63,712 bases of DNA from contig JAFQEB010000096.1 of assembly GCA_017399225.1 (NCBI GenBank), positions 1 to 63,712 on the forward strand, given 5' to 3'. Source of the DNA: Clostridia bacterium. Its GTDB lineage: Bacteria; Bacillota_A; Clostridia; Christensenellales; Aristaeellaceae. The notes beneath the pieces were generated by a model. That model saw only the letters and a program-made list of their open reading frames with translations. It was not told where the DNA came from and did not search any database. Position 1 is the first letter of the stretch; the number at the start of each line of letters is the position of its first letter. The position numbers were made by a program, and so were the translations under genes. Positions 8,103 to 15,894 of this stretch are shown here, piece by piece.

Positions 8103-8993
8103 TTACTCCTTCACGCCGCCGACGTTGACGCCCTTGGCGAAGTACTTCTGAATGAAGGGGTAGATGATCAGGATCGGCACGATGGAGCAGACGATCAGGG
8201 CGTAGATGACAGAGTCAGAGGCGTAGACCTCGTTCCAGCCTGCCATGGCCTCAGGATCGGTGAACTCCTCCAGCTTGAGTCGGATAAAGACCTGCAGCGG
8301 ATGCTCGTTCTTGTTGGAGATCATCTGGCGGGCCCAGAAGTAGCCATTCCAGCGGGAGATGGCGAAGAACAGGGCGACCGTCGCGATGGTGGACTTGCTC
8401 ATGGGGATGTACACCTTGCTGAGCACCTGGAATTCGCTTGCGCCGTCGACGATGGCGGCTTCCTCGATCTCGCTGGGCACGCCCTCGAAGGCGTTGCGCA
8501 GCAGGATGATGTTCATCGCCGCCATACCCATGGCGATGACGACCAGCCACTTGTCATCGGTGATGCCGATGCTGTTGAACACGTCCTTGGTGGCCAGGTA
8601 GTTCAGGTACTGGGGAACCAGACCTGCGGAGAACCACATGGTGAACACCAGGAAGAAGTTGAAGGTCTTGCGGAACAGCAGGCGCTTCTTGCTCAGCGCG
8701 TAGGCGCCCAGGATGGACACACCCAGCGCCCAGATGGTGCCGTAGATGGTCAGGAACAGCGTGTTGGAGTACGCATTCCAGAACATGTTGTCATTGAACA
8801 TGCGGGCGAAGGCCTCGAACTGCGGATCCTTTGGCAGCAGGATGACCTGGCCGTATTCCACCGCGTGGCGGCCGCTGATGGAAGCGGACACCGCGTACAG
8901 GAAGGGGTACAGACACGCGATGGCGAACACCGTCAGCAGCGTGTAGCTGATGACCTTGAAGATCAGCTCGGAGATCTCAAGTTTTCTTTTCAT
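8103..8993 (-). CDS. Carbohydrate ABC transporter permease, LplC/MalG type
   Basis: A 296-residue inner-membrane permease with six predicted helices. It carries the cytoplasmic coupling loop around residues 180-200 (EGVPSEIEEAAIVDGASEF, the EAA motif), which docks on the ATPase. The C-terminus PFIQKYFAKGVNVGGVKE is typical of the LplC group. The gene starts 20 nt after the preceding permease gene with AAAGGAGG upstream. With its partner it forms the translocation pore for the LplA-like binding protein. Confidence 0.93.
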   Translation of the reverse strand: MKRKLEISELIFKVISYTLLTVFAIACLYPFLYAVSASISGRHAVEYGQVILLPKDPQFEAFARMFNDNMFWNAYSNTLFLTIYGTIWALGVSILGAYALSKKRLLFRKTFNFFLVFTMWFSAGLVPQYLNYLATKDVFNSIGITDDKWLVVIAMGMAAMNIILLRNAFEGVPSEIEEAAIVDGASEFQVLSKVYIPMSKSTIATVALFFAISRWNGYFWARQMISNKNEHPLQVFIRLKLEEFTDPEAMAGWNEVYASDSVIYALIVCSIVPILIIYPFIQKYFAKGVNVGGVKE

Positions 8994-9013
8994 GGTTTGA
9001 AACCTCCTTTATC

Positions 9014-10075
9014 TTAGTAGAGCGAGACGTTGGACGCCTTGTTGGCGATCTTGTTTGCGCCGATGACCAGCAGCATACCCACGACGTTGTTCATCATTTC
9101 CGCCGCGGAGGCCAGGCCGGGCTGACCGCCCTCCATGCCGTGGCGCTGGGCGAAGGTGGAGACCACGTCGGCGGTGACGTAGGTGTTGGTGTTGTACAGC
9201 AGCAGCACCTTTTCGTAGCCGATGTTCAGCAGGGAGCCGATACGGGTGATCAGCATGATGACGATGGTGGAGATGATGCTGGGCAGCACCACATAGCGCA
9301 TCTGAGCCATCTTGCCGGCGCCGTCGATCTGCGCAGCCTCATAGCTGGTGGGCGAAATGGCGATGATGGCGGCGAAGAACACGATGGAGTCATAGCCCGC
9401 GCCCTCCCAGATACCGCTGATCTGGTAGATGGAGCGGAAGAACGCCGGGTTGTTCAGAAGGCCCGCAAAGCCGACCTCCTCGGTGATCAGCCCCAGCTTC
9501 ACCAGCATCTGGGAGATGATGCCCATTTCCAGGTTGGAGGGCACCGAGCCCTGGCGCACAAGCATCGTGACCAGGGTGGTCATAACGACGGTGGACATGA
9601 ACTTGGGCAGATAGGTCATCACCTGCAGGGCGCTGCGGGTGATGTTGCCGCGGATCTCGTTGAAGAACAGCGCCAGGATGATGGGCATCGGGAAGCCGAA
9701 GCACAGTCCGTAGAAGCTCAGCAGGAAGGTGTTGCGCAGCGCCCGCCAGAAATCAGCGGAAAGGTCGCCGCTCACCAGCAGGTCCTTGAAATAGGAGAAG
9801 CCGGCGAAGAACTGCTCCGCCACGGGCTTGACCTCGTCGGACACCTTGAAGGAGCCCAGCAGCTCGTACATGGGGAGATACCGCCAGAACAGGAACACCA
9901 GCAGCATCGGGATCAGCATCACATACAGACGCCAGTCCTTCAGGATGGTACGCCAGACGTGGAGCCAGTAGTGCTTCTCCACATCATCGCGGACAACCTG
10001 CTCGGGGTTTTCATGATAGGTACCGCTGGCCGGATCAAGGATCAGATAATCCGCCGCATTCGCTTTACCCTTCAT
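9014..10075 (-). CDS. Carbohydrate ABC transporter permease, LplB/MalF type
   Basis: A 353-residue inner-membrane permease with a soluble N-terminus of about 60 residues, six helices and the EAA coupling loop (SYEAAQIDGAGKMAQM). It ends with the family-typical NKIANKASNVSLY. The ATG at 10075 is chosen because AAAGGAG lies 8 nt upstream; an open extension to 10204 overlaps the previous gene and is basic, non-protein-like sequence. Eleven bases overlap the end of the upstream membrane-protein gene, implying coupling. Confidence 0.93.
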   Translation of the reverse strand: MKGKANAADYLILDPASGTYHENPEQVVRDDVEKHYWLHVWRTILKDWRLYVMLIPMLLVFLFWRYLPMYELLGSFKVSDEVKPVAEQFFAGFSYFKDLLVSGDLSADFWRALRNTFLLSFYGLCFGFPMPIILALFFNEIRGNITRSALQVMTYLPKFMSTVVMTTLVTMLVRQGSVPSNLEMGIISQMLVKLGLITEEVGFAGLLNNPAFFRSIYQISGIWEGAGYDSIVFFAAIIAISPTSYEAAQIDGAGKMAQMRYVVLPSIISTIVIMLITRIGSLLNIGYEKVLLLYNTNTYVTADVVSTFAQRHGMEGGQPGLASAAEMMNNVVGMLLVIGANKIANKASNVSLY

Positions 10076-10658
10076 TGAAATTCTCCTTTTCTTCTTCCTT
10101 CTCCTTACTGATGCGGAGAAGGTAGTTAATCTGATCTTCAAAGATGCCGTCCAGCCTGCGGGCGATCCAGATGACGACCGCCGTGAACAGAAGCGTGATA
10201 ACATCCTTTGTAAAGAAATCCAGCATACCGGCCGCCGTGCCGCCCGCCGCCAGGGAGAGCAGCGCGCGCCCGGCCTGCATCAGCAGCGCCGTCAGCACGC
10301 CGAAGAGGATGGTGATGAGCGCATCCCCCCGGACCCGCTCCTTGCCCAGCAGCTTCAGCATCGCCAGCGCGCCGAGCCCCAGCAGGCTGCCGCCGCAGTA
10401 TACCAGATACTGCCCCGGCGTTCCGCCCAGGTTCCAGCACAGCACCGCGCCGCCCAGCGCCGCATGGATCGCCGCCCATGGGCCCCAGCGCATCATCACG
10501 ATCGCCGTGATCACCGGAGTGATGGAGAATACATACAGCTGGTCCGGAAACCACTTGCCCGCCGCAGTCACCACAAGCCATTCGCCTATGAGAACCATGA
10601 GGGAGAACATGATGAGATCGATTGCCCGGTATTGCCCTACCGTGCGTTCCTTCACCAC
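10065..10658 (-). CDS. Polytopic membrane protein, ECF-S-like, first gene of the importer operon
   Basis: A 197-residue protein with about six hydrophobic segments. The region VFSITPVITAIVMMRWGPW and the following glycine-rich helix resemble S components of energy-coupling-factor transporters, but no clear vitamin or metal signature is present, so this is only a fold-level resemblance. The C-terminal 25 residues are charged (KEKEEEKENFNEG). I use the GTG at 10658, 7 nt after GGAGG; a second GTG follows directly. The gene overlaps the next permease gene by 11 nt, tying it to the sugar importer, which is an odd association for an ECF-S-like protein. Confidence 0.7.
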   Translation of the reverse strand: MVKERTVGQYRAIDLIMFSLMVLIGEWLVVTAAGKWFPDQLYVFSITPVITAIVMMRWGPWAAIHAALGGAVLCWNLGGTPGQYLVYCGGSLLGLGALAMLKLLGKERVRGDALITILFGVLTALLMQAGRALLSLAAGGTAAGMLDFFTKDVITLLFTAVVIWIARRLDGIFEDQINYLLRISKEKEEEKENFNEG

Positions 10659-10731
10659 GGTATCACCTCCCGACGGGGATAGCTGATTTGTCCATATGCC
10701 TACCATTATTATAATTCATCATTGCGCCCTC

Positions 10732-10803
10732 GTACATAGAAAAAATCATCCAACTTATGTACAAAACAGACATTTTCGCCCCTGAATTGTACATTTCGTG
10801 TAC
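10732..10803. repeat. Repeated GTACA/TGTAC boxes upstream of the importer operon
   Basis: GTACA at 10732-10736 and TGTACA at 10758-10763 and 10788-10793, with TGTAC at 10799-10803, lie within 75 nt immediately upstream of the operon promoter region (TATAAT on the minus strand near 10709). Spacing of the first three is about 26-30 nt. They may be operator half-sites, for instance for the AraC protein; this is inference from repetition only. The surrounding 10659-11000 region holds no gene. Confidence 0.35.
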
Positions 10804-11000
10804 CTTTCCGGCACTTTTCATGTAAGCGATACCATTCCCGATGCTTCCTGCAATTCCCGTTTTTCGCGCTCCTCATGGATGCGTTTACATGGCCTCATGC
10901 ACAAAACCGGGTCGTTTTCGTCCCGCATGGCGTATATCAGTCCGCCTTCGTCCTGCTGCGCAGCCTGCGTGCCCGGCGCCGGCCGCAGCCGTTACACAAC

Positions 11001-11051
11001 CGTGAATTTTTTCACAAATATGTAGCTTTTAAGAAGAACATGTGTTATAAT
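11001..11051 (+). promoter_or_regulatory. CRP/FNR-type site and -10 box of the reductase gene
   Basis: CGTGA-ATTTTT-TCACA at 11001-11016 matches the CRP-family consensus TGTGA-N6-TCACA at nine of ten defined positions. A TATAAT box follows at 11046-11051 with only a weak -35 (near 11023), as expected of an activator-dependent promoter. The dyad centre lies about 50 nt upstream of the likely transcription start. Confidence 0.55.
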
Positions 11052-11100
11052 ATCTTTGACTGCGCAAGCAGCAAAAGAATAAATAGGAGGACATCCTGAC

Positions 11101-12978
11101 ATGAAGCGACTTGTTGCGCTGCTGACCGTCCTGTGCATGATGCTGTGCGTTGTGCCTGCGATGGCCGAAACCGCTACCGGCACCGGTACCGCCAAGGGCT
11201 ATGCCAATGGCGACGTGACCGTGACCATCACCCTGACCGACGGCGTCATCACCGACGCCAAGGCCACCGGCGTTGACCAGACCGCCGGCATCGGCGAGCC
11301 CTACCTGACCAGCCAGCCCGAGAAGATGGTCAAGGGCAACACCATCAACGTTGTGGCCGTGGACGCCAAGACTGGTGCGACCATGACCAACAACGCCATC
11401 CTGGCCGCTGCCCGCCTGGCCCTGGAAAACGCTGGCGTGAACCCCGACGACTACATGACCGAGTACGTTGAGGCCGCCGAGGACGCCGTCTACGACGTGG
11501 ACGTGGTCATCGTGGGCGCCGGCGGCGCCGGCATGGTTTCCGCGCTGACCGCCGCTGAGTACGGCGCAAAGGTCATCGTGGTGGAATCCCAGGCTGCCGT
11601 GGGCGGCAACTCCGTGCGCGCCACCGGCGGCATGAACGCCGGCGACACCCCCACCCAGGACACCAACACCTTCGGCGAGAATGCCGGCGTTGAGGCTGTG
11701 CTGAAGAACGCTGCCGCCTACGCCGACAATGCCGAGATCACCGAGCTGGCGGGCGAAGTCTCCATCCAGTGGGAAGCCTACCAGAAGAACCCCGAGGGCT
11801 ACTTCGACTCTGAGGAGCTGATGCAGCTGGACACCCTGATCGGCGGCAAGGGCGTCAACGATCCAGAGCTGGTCGAGACCCTGGCTGAGGACTCCTCCGA
11901 GGGCGTCGAGTGGCTGAAGAAGTACGACATCGACCTGAGCAACGTCGGCGCGTTCGGCGGCGCTTCCGTCAAGCGTATCCATCGCCCCGTCAACGCCGAG
12001 GGCAAGACCGTCTCCGTGGGCGCTTACATGATCCCCCGTCTGGAGACTGCGTGCGAGAACAACGGCATCACCATCCTGAAGGAAACCACCGCTACCGAGA
12101 TCCTCATGGCGGACGGCAAGGCCGTGGGCATTGTGTGCACCGGCAAGTCCGGCAACACCGTGACCATCAACGCCAAGGCTGTCATCCTGGCCTCCGGCGG
12201 CTTCGGCGCCAATCTGGAAATGGTCGCCTCCTACAAGCCCGAGCTGGAGGGCTTCATGACCACCAACGCCGCCGGCATCCAGGGCCAGGGCATTGCCATG
12301 GCCGAGAAGGTGGGCGCTGCCACCGTGGACATGGAGCAGATCCAGATCCACCCCACCGTTCAGTTTGACACCGCGGCCCTGATCACCGAGGGCCTGCGCG
12401 GCGACGGCGCGATTTTGGTCAACGCCGAGGGCAAGCGCTTCATCGACGAAGTCGGCACCCGCGACGTGGTCTCCGCTGCCGAGATCGCCCAGACCGGTTC
12501 CTACTCCTGGCTGATCGTGGACGACGCCATGCTGCAGAAGTCCTCCGTCATCGCCGGCTACAAGACCAAGGGCTTCATGTTCGAAGGCGCGACCTACGAG
12601 GAGCTGGCCGCCAAGATCGGCGTGCCCGCTGAGGACTTCGCCGCCACCATGAACGCCTGGAACGCCTGCGTCGCCGAGAAGAACGACCCCGACTTCGGCC
12701 GCGTGTCCTTCGCCAACCCCCTCGATACCGCTCCCTTCTACGCCATCAAGGTCACCGCGGGCGTCCATCACACCATGGGCGGCGTGAAGATCAATGATGA
12801 CACCGAGGTCATCGACGTGAACGGCAAGGTGATCCCCGGCCTGTACGCTGCCGGCGAAATCACCGGCGGCGTCCACGGCGCGAACCGCCTGGGCGGCAAC
12901 GCCGTGTCCGACTTCGTGGTCTTCGGCCGCATCGCCGGCGAGGAAGCCGCGGAGCTGGCCCTGGGCCTGGACGACTGA
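11101..12978 (+). CDS. Secreted FMN/FAD reductase, fumarate (or urocanate) reductase-like
   Basis: A 625-residue flavoprotein that probably reduces an unsaturated acid such as fumarate outside the membrane. In order: a signal peptide ending AMA (about residue 22); an FMN-binding domain with the flavin-transferase target motif DAKTGATMT (Thr94 the likely covalent FMN site); an FAD domain starting with GAGGAG at 139-144; and the catalytic domain. Residues equivalent to the flavocytochrome c fumarate reductase active site are present: Arg454 in GTRDVVS (general acid), His556/557 in GVHHTMGG and Arg596 in HGANRLGGN. No haem CXXCH is present, so electrons must arrive by another carrier. Acrylate, urocanate or cinnamate-type substrates are equally possible. 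It is monocistronic between a CRP-like site and a terminator. Confidence 0.88.
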   Translation: MKRLVALLTVLCMMLCVVPAMAETATGTGTAKGYANGDVTVTITLTDGVITDAKATGVDQTAGIGEPYLTSQPEKMVKGNTINVVAVDAKTGATMTNNAILAAARLALENAGVNPDDYMTEYVEAAEDAVYDVDVVIVGAGGAGMVSALTAAEYGAKVIVVESQAAVGGNSVRATGGMNAGDTPTQDTNTFGENAGVEAVLKNAAAYADNAEITELAGEVSIQWEAYQKNPEGYFDSEELMQLDTLIGGKGVNDPELVETLAEDSSEGVEWLKKYDIDLSNVGAFGGASVKRIHRPVNAEGKTVSVGAYMIPRLETACENNGITILKETTATEILMADGKAVGIVCTGKSGNTVTINAKAVILASGGFGANLEMVASYKPELEGFMTTNAAGIQGQGIAMAEKVGAATVDMEQIQIHPTVQFDTAALITEGLRGDGAILVNAEGKRFIDEVGTRDVVSAAEIAQTGSYSWLIVDDAMLQKSSVIAGYKTKGFMFEGATYEELAAKIGVPAEDFAATMNAWNACVAEKNDPDFGRVSFANPLDTAPFYAIKVTAGVHHTMGGVKINDDTEVIDVNGKVIPGLYAAGEITGGVHGANRLGGNAVSDFVVFGRIAGEEAAELALGLDD

Positions 12979-13009
12979 GCGGATCAGTCCCTCCGGTAAA
13001 ACAAACATC

Positions 13010-13041
13010 GGGCAGCCTCCCCTTGGGGAGGCTGCCCATTT
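13010..13041. terminator. Bidirectional intrinsic terminator
   Basis: A 13-bp perfect stem (13010-13022 with 13025-13037, or an 11-bp stem with a 6-nt loop) followed by attttgt on the plus strand. It lies between the 3' ends of the convergent reductase and secreted-protein genes. Confidence 0.85.
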
Positions 13042-13052
13042 TGTATGCCGTT

Positions 13053-14030
13053 TTACTCCGGCACGCTCATCGTGCGGATGGCCGCATCCATGTAGGGCCG
13101 CGCCGTTTCGTCATCGGGCACGATCCACATGAAGGAGCCGTAGTAGCCGTAGCCCTCGTGGACGAAGGCGATGTGCTGCATGTAAATGCCGCTCTCCTCC
13201 ACCACCGTCCAGGCCTCAGCGCCGTTCAGGCCCTCCAGTATGATGGCCTCCGGCTCGCCCAGGCCCTGGCAGCCGCGCATCCGCAGGTACTCCTCCAGCA
13301 GCGCCCGGCCCTCGCCCTCCTCCCAGCTGGTCACATACATCAGCTGGATCATCCAGCGGTACTCCTCCTTTTCGAGGATGAAGGAGGTCTCCGGCCTCAT
13401 CAGACCGGGGTCGGTGACGACGTTCCAGCCCTCGTCCAGCTGCAGCTGCAAGCCGTGCTCACAGCTGATGAAGGCGCCGCCCTCCAGCTTCTGCTGGCGG
13501 AGGTTCAGGATATCCAGCTCCTGCTCAGCGTCGGCGGTGAAGGAGCGCATGATGCCCAGCAGCACCTCATCGGCTTCCGCATCGGGCTTGCCAGAGAGCG
13601 TCATGTTGTAGCCGAAGTTCTCCGTGAAGGCCTCGAACCACAGCGTGTGCATCGCGCTCCCCTGCATCAGCTGCCAGCGGAGCTTCACGCCGCCGGGGAG
13701 GGTCTCCTCTGCGATCTCCGTTTCGGTGTAATCCCCGCCGCCGCCCAGGGCATAGAGCATCGAAACGCGGCTGTCCAACGCCTTTGCCGCCGTGATCCCG
13801 TAGCGGTCCAGCGGCGCGTAGCTGACCCCCATGGGCCAGGCCAGGCCATCCACATCGACCCGCAAATCGTAGAGCATATCCGCCGTGGCCTCCGTGGAAG
13901 ACCACTCCCGGGGCAGGGCCACGGAGAACAGCCCGAAGGCGAACTCCAGGCGGTTTTCTTCCTCCTCCGCCATCACCAGCGCCGGCGCGGCCAGCAGCAC
14001 GCACAAAAGCAGCAAAAGCATTTTCTTCAT
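13053..14030 (-). CDS. Secreted hypothetical protein with two repeated domains
   Basis: Not recognised by name. The 325-residue protein has a clear signal peptide (KKMLLLLLCVLLAAPALVMA, cleavage near residue 21) and no lipobox. Two similar halves follow (about 25-170 and 180-325), each opening with a 'sequence describing a good solute-exposed beta sheet' pattern such as FSVALPREWSS and GLQLQLDEGWNV and closing with an IMRSF or IRTM helix. This resembles PsbP/DcrB-like secreted folds. It is monocistronic with its own promoter and terminator. Confidence 0.75.
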   Translation of the reverse strand: MKKMLLLLLCVLLAAPALVMAEEEENRLEFAFGLFSVALPREWSSTEATADMLYDLRVDVDGLAWPMGVSYAPLDRYGITAAKALDSRVSMLYALGGGGDYTETEIAEETLPGGVKLRWQLMQGSAMHTLWFEAFTENFGYNMTLSGKPDAEADEVLLGIMRSFTADAEQELDILNLRQQKLEGGAFISCEHGLQLQLDEGWNVVTDPGLMRPETSFILEKEEYRWMIQLMYVTSWEEGEGRALLEEYLRMRGCQGLGEPEAIILEGLNGAEAWTVVEESGIYMQHIAFVHEGYGYYGSFMWIVPDDETARPYMDAAIRTMSVPE

Positions 14031-14064
14031 TTGAATGCACCCTTTCCAGGTTTTTTGTGCATTC

Positions 14065-14092
14065 AGTATAACATGAACACCCCCCCTTGCAA
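14065..14092 (-). promoter_or_regulatory. Promoter of the secreted two-domain protein gene
   Basis: On the minus strand TTGCAA (14087-14092), a 16-nt spacer, then TATACT (14065-14070). The start codon lies about 35 nt downstream. Confidence 0.7.
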
Positions 14093-14126
14093 CGTTTTCA
14101 GCGAAGTTTTACATCTGTAAACGCGC

Positions 14127-15005
14127 TCATTTCTCCCTGAGCAAAGCGAAGTGGTTGACCCCGTCCCCGCTCTCCTCCACGTTACAGCCGTGGCAGGGGA
14201 ATGCGCCGCGCTCCAGCATCAGCACGCCCACCATGAACAGCCCGTAGGAGAGATCCTTCTCATAGGGGAAATCCGCCACGCGGAAGGAAAGCTCATACTT
14301 CTTCTCCCCCGTCAGCGGCGGGATCTCCTTCAGGAATTCATGCGGATGCGCCCAGCCGTGCTTTTCCCACACGACCTCGTACTCCCGCTTTTCCTCTTCT
14401 TCGCCGCCGCCCTCAAAGAACACCTCGGCCTCGTAGGAATCCCGGGGCAGCGCCGCAAAGCGCTCCGTCACCTGGACCAGGCCCTCCGTCCGCTCGCCGT
14501 CGATCTGCACAGCCACCTTCTCCGGCTGGAACGGCCGGGCAGCAAAGCTTTCCTCCAGCCAGGCCCGCGCGGCAGCCGTCACCCGGTCATAGTCGGATTC
14601 CTCATACCCGAATTCCCGCAGCACCGCAGGCGTCCGGCAGCCCTCCAGCAGGTAGTCAACGATCCCATGCAGCAGCTTTTCCATCGCGTTCTTTTCCCGG
14701 AGATACGTCTGTTGGATTTTCCGGATCCGCTGGAGCTTCTCCTGCTGCGCAGCGATCTTCTCCTCAAACGCCGCATACACCGCCTCGTCCGGCTCCAGCA
14801 GCAGCCTCCCGATCTCGCCGATGGTGAAGTCCGCCGCCTGCAGGTTCCTGATTTTCACAAAGTCGATGGCCTGCCGCTGCTCGTAGTACCGGTAGCCCGT
14901 CCACTTGTCCACCTGCGCGGGCTGCAAAAGCCCGATGCGGTCATAATACCGCAGCGTCTGCGCCGTGCAGCCGCACAGCTCCGCGAATGCCTTGATGGTC
15001 ATCAT
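14127..15005 (-). CDS. MerR family transcriptional regulator with C-terminal effector domain
   Basis: A 292-residue regulator. Residues 1-70 form the MerR winged helix (IKAFAELCGCTAQTLRYYDR, then GYRYYEQ), residues 75-110 a coiled-coil dimer helix, and the C-terminal part about 180 residues that may bind a ligand, related in layout to GyrI-like MerR proteins. The C-terminus has a CHGC pair (FPCHGCNVEE). The start ATG at 15005 follows GGAGG by 8 nt. Upstream, TTGACC and TATAAT occur on the minus strand only 11 nt apart, with a weak TAGGCT at 19 nt, so the promoter is unusual and may be regulated by distortion as MerR promoters are. It is monocistronic and the target is unknown. Confidence 0.85.
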   Translation of the reverse strand: MMTIKAFAELCGCTAQTLRYYDRIGLLQPAQVDKWTGYRYYEQRQAIDFVKIRNLQAADFTIGEIGRLLLEPDEAVYAAFEEKIAAQQEKLQRIRKIQQTYLREKNAMEKLLHGIVDYLLEGCRTPAVLREFGYEESDYDRVTAAARAWLEESFAARPFQPEKVAVQIDGERTEGLVQVTERFAALPRDSYEAEVFFEGGGEEEEKREYEVVWEKHGWAHPHEFLKEIPPLTGEKKYELSFRVADFPYEKDLSYGLFMVGVLMLERGAFPCHGCNVEESGDGVNHFALLREK

Positions 15006-15130
15006 ACCTCCGGCCTCCTTTCGGACTCAGCCTATCATTATAGTACAGTGGAAGGTCAAGCGCCTTTTTTGAAAACTTTGTCTCTTCGCAGAAAGTTAGG
15101 AAAACGAAGGTCTCCGACGGCCAGGGGCAC

Positions 15131-15296
15131 CTTAACATTCCTCGTCGCTTTCGCCTTCGGCGAACTCCCCACTGGGGAGGCGCTCCAACGGAATGCCCCT
15201 GGACCCTGCAAGGGATTTCCCCTAACATCGCTTGCAGCTTTCGCCTGCGGCGAAGTCCCCACCGGGGACGCGCTGCTGCACAATGCCCATTGACCC
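15131..15296. repeat. Tandem imperfect repeat, two copies of about 75 nt
   Basis: Copy 1 (15131-15206) and copy 2 (15221-15296) share, in the same order, a TTCGCC/GGCGAA hairpin, a TCCCCAC.GGGGA hairpin, GCGCT, AATGCCC and a terminal ACCC. The repeat period is about 90 nt. Several hairpins per unit suggest a structured intergenic repeat. No protein-like frame crosses it. Confidence 0.65.
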
Positions 15297-15581
15297 TTCC
15301 CGCGATTGAGTAGTTGCCTCCTTTGCGGCTAAATGCGCGTGACAAATAGAAGGAACGAAATATTGTGTACCTTTGTTGCGTGCGCTTTGGCTCGGATCCA
15401 TGAACAAGTTCATGGAGTCCTCGCGTCGCTCAGCCTTGACTTCTCCTTCATGACAGTGAGAGGCGGCGACCACCTGCGGTGGCCGACGGGATTTACAACG
15501 GACATCTCCCCCGAAGGAGTGGAGAGGGCGACCGGAAAGCCCTCTCCCCGCCTCCGCAGAGGCGGCCCCCACCGTCCCAAC
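15297..15581. other. Gene-free region between repeat and terminator
   Basis: No supported gene. It has a perfect 8-bp dyad (15398-15405 with 15108-equivalent arm at 15408-15415, ccatgaac and gttcatgg) and GC-rich stretches with further small hairpins near 15520-15575. Open frames here are shadows with unnatural composition. Confidence 0.5.
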
Positions 15582-15613
15582 AAAAAAGGGGACGACCACA
15601 CTCGCTCGTCCCC
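15582..15613 (-). terminator. Intrinsic terminator of the arabinofuranosidase operon
   Basis: An 8-bp stem (15588-15595 with 15606-15613, ggggacga and its complement) followed on the minus strand by six T. It lies 6 nt beyond the stop of the small Cys-rich gene, the last gene of the operon. Confidence 0.85.
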
Positions 15614-15618
15614 TTGCT

Positions 15619-15894
15619 TTATTGAATTCTGTTCCACCTCGGCGGCACCATGGGGCATCCGAGCCCCTTCTTGGCCGCGCGGGTCTCCACATAGCAGCCG
15701 CAGAGCCGGCAGGTACCGTTCAGCAGCATCTCGCAGCCCTCGCAGACCGCAAGGCGCGCGCGGTAATCCGCCTCCGGCGCACGGACGGCCTCGTCCAGCG
15801 CGGCCACATACTCCGCAATGACGGCAGCCATCTCAGCCTCTCCGGCGTCGCGCAGCAGGCACCGGCACTGCTTGCGGGGCTCCACATCAGCCAT
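15619..15894 (-). CDS. Small cysteine-rich protein, DUF6171-like
   Basis: A 91-residue protein with seven cysteines. An N-terminal KQCRCLL segment is followed by a helix and then CEGC...[20 protein letters not shown], a likely zinc-binding core. The pattern ([23 protein letters not shown]) matches my memory of the DUF6171 family; no biochemical role is known to me. Its start overlaps the last 8 nt of the arabinofuranosidase gene (ATGGCTGA), so the two are translationally coupled even though their functions seem unrelated. Confidence 0.75.
   Translation of the reverse strand: MADVEPRKQCRCLLRDAGEAEMAAVIAEYVAALDEAVRAPEADYRARLAVCEGCEMLLNGTCRLCGCYVETRAAKKGLGCPMVPPRWNRIQ

Noticed and set aside
11029..13008. 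659-codon minus-strand frame opposite the reductase gene
   Set aside because: Gly/Val/His-rich shadow frame produced by GC-biased third positions; the plus strand encodes an intact flavoprotein.
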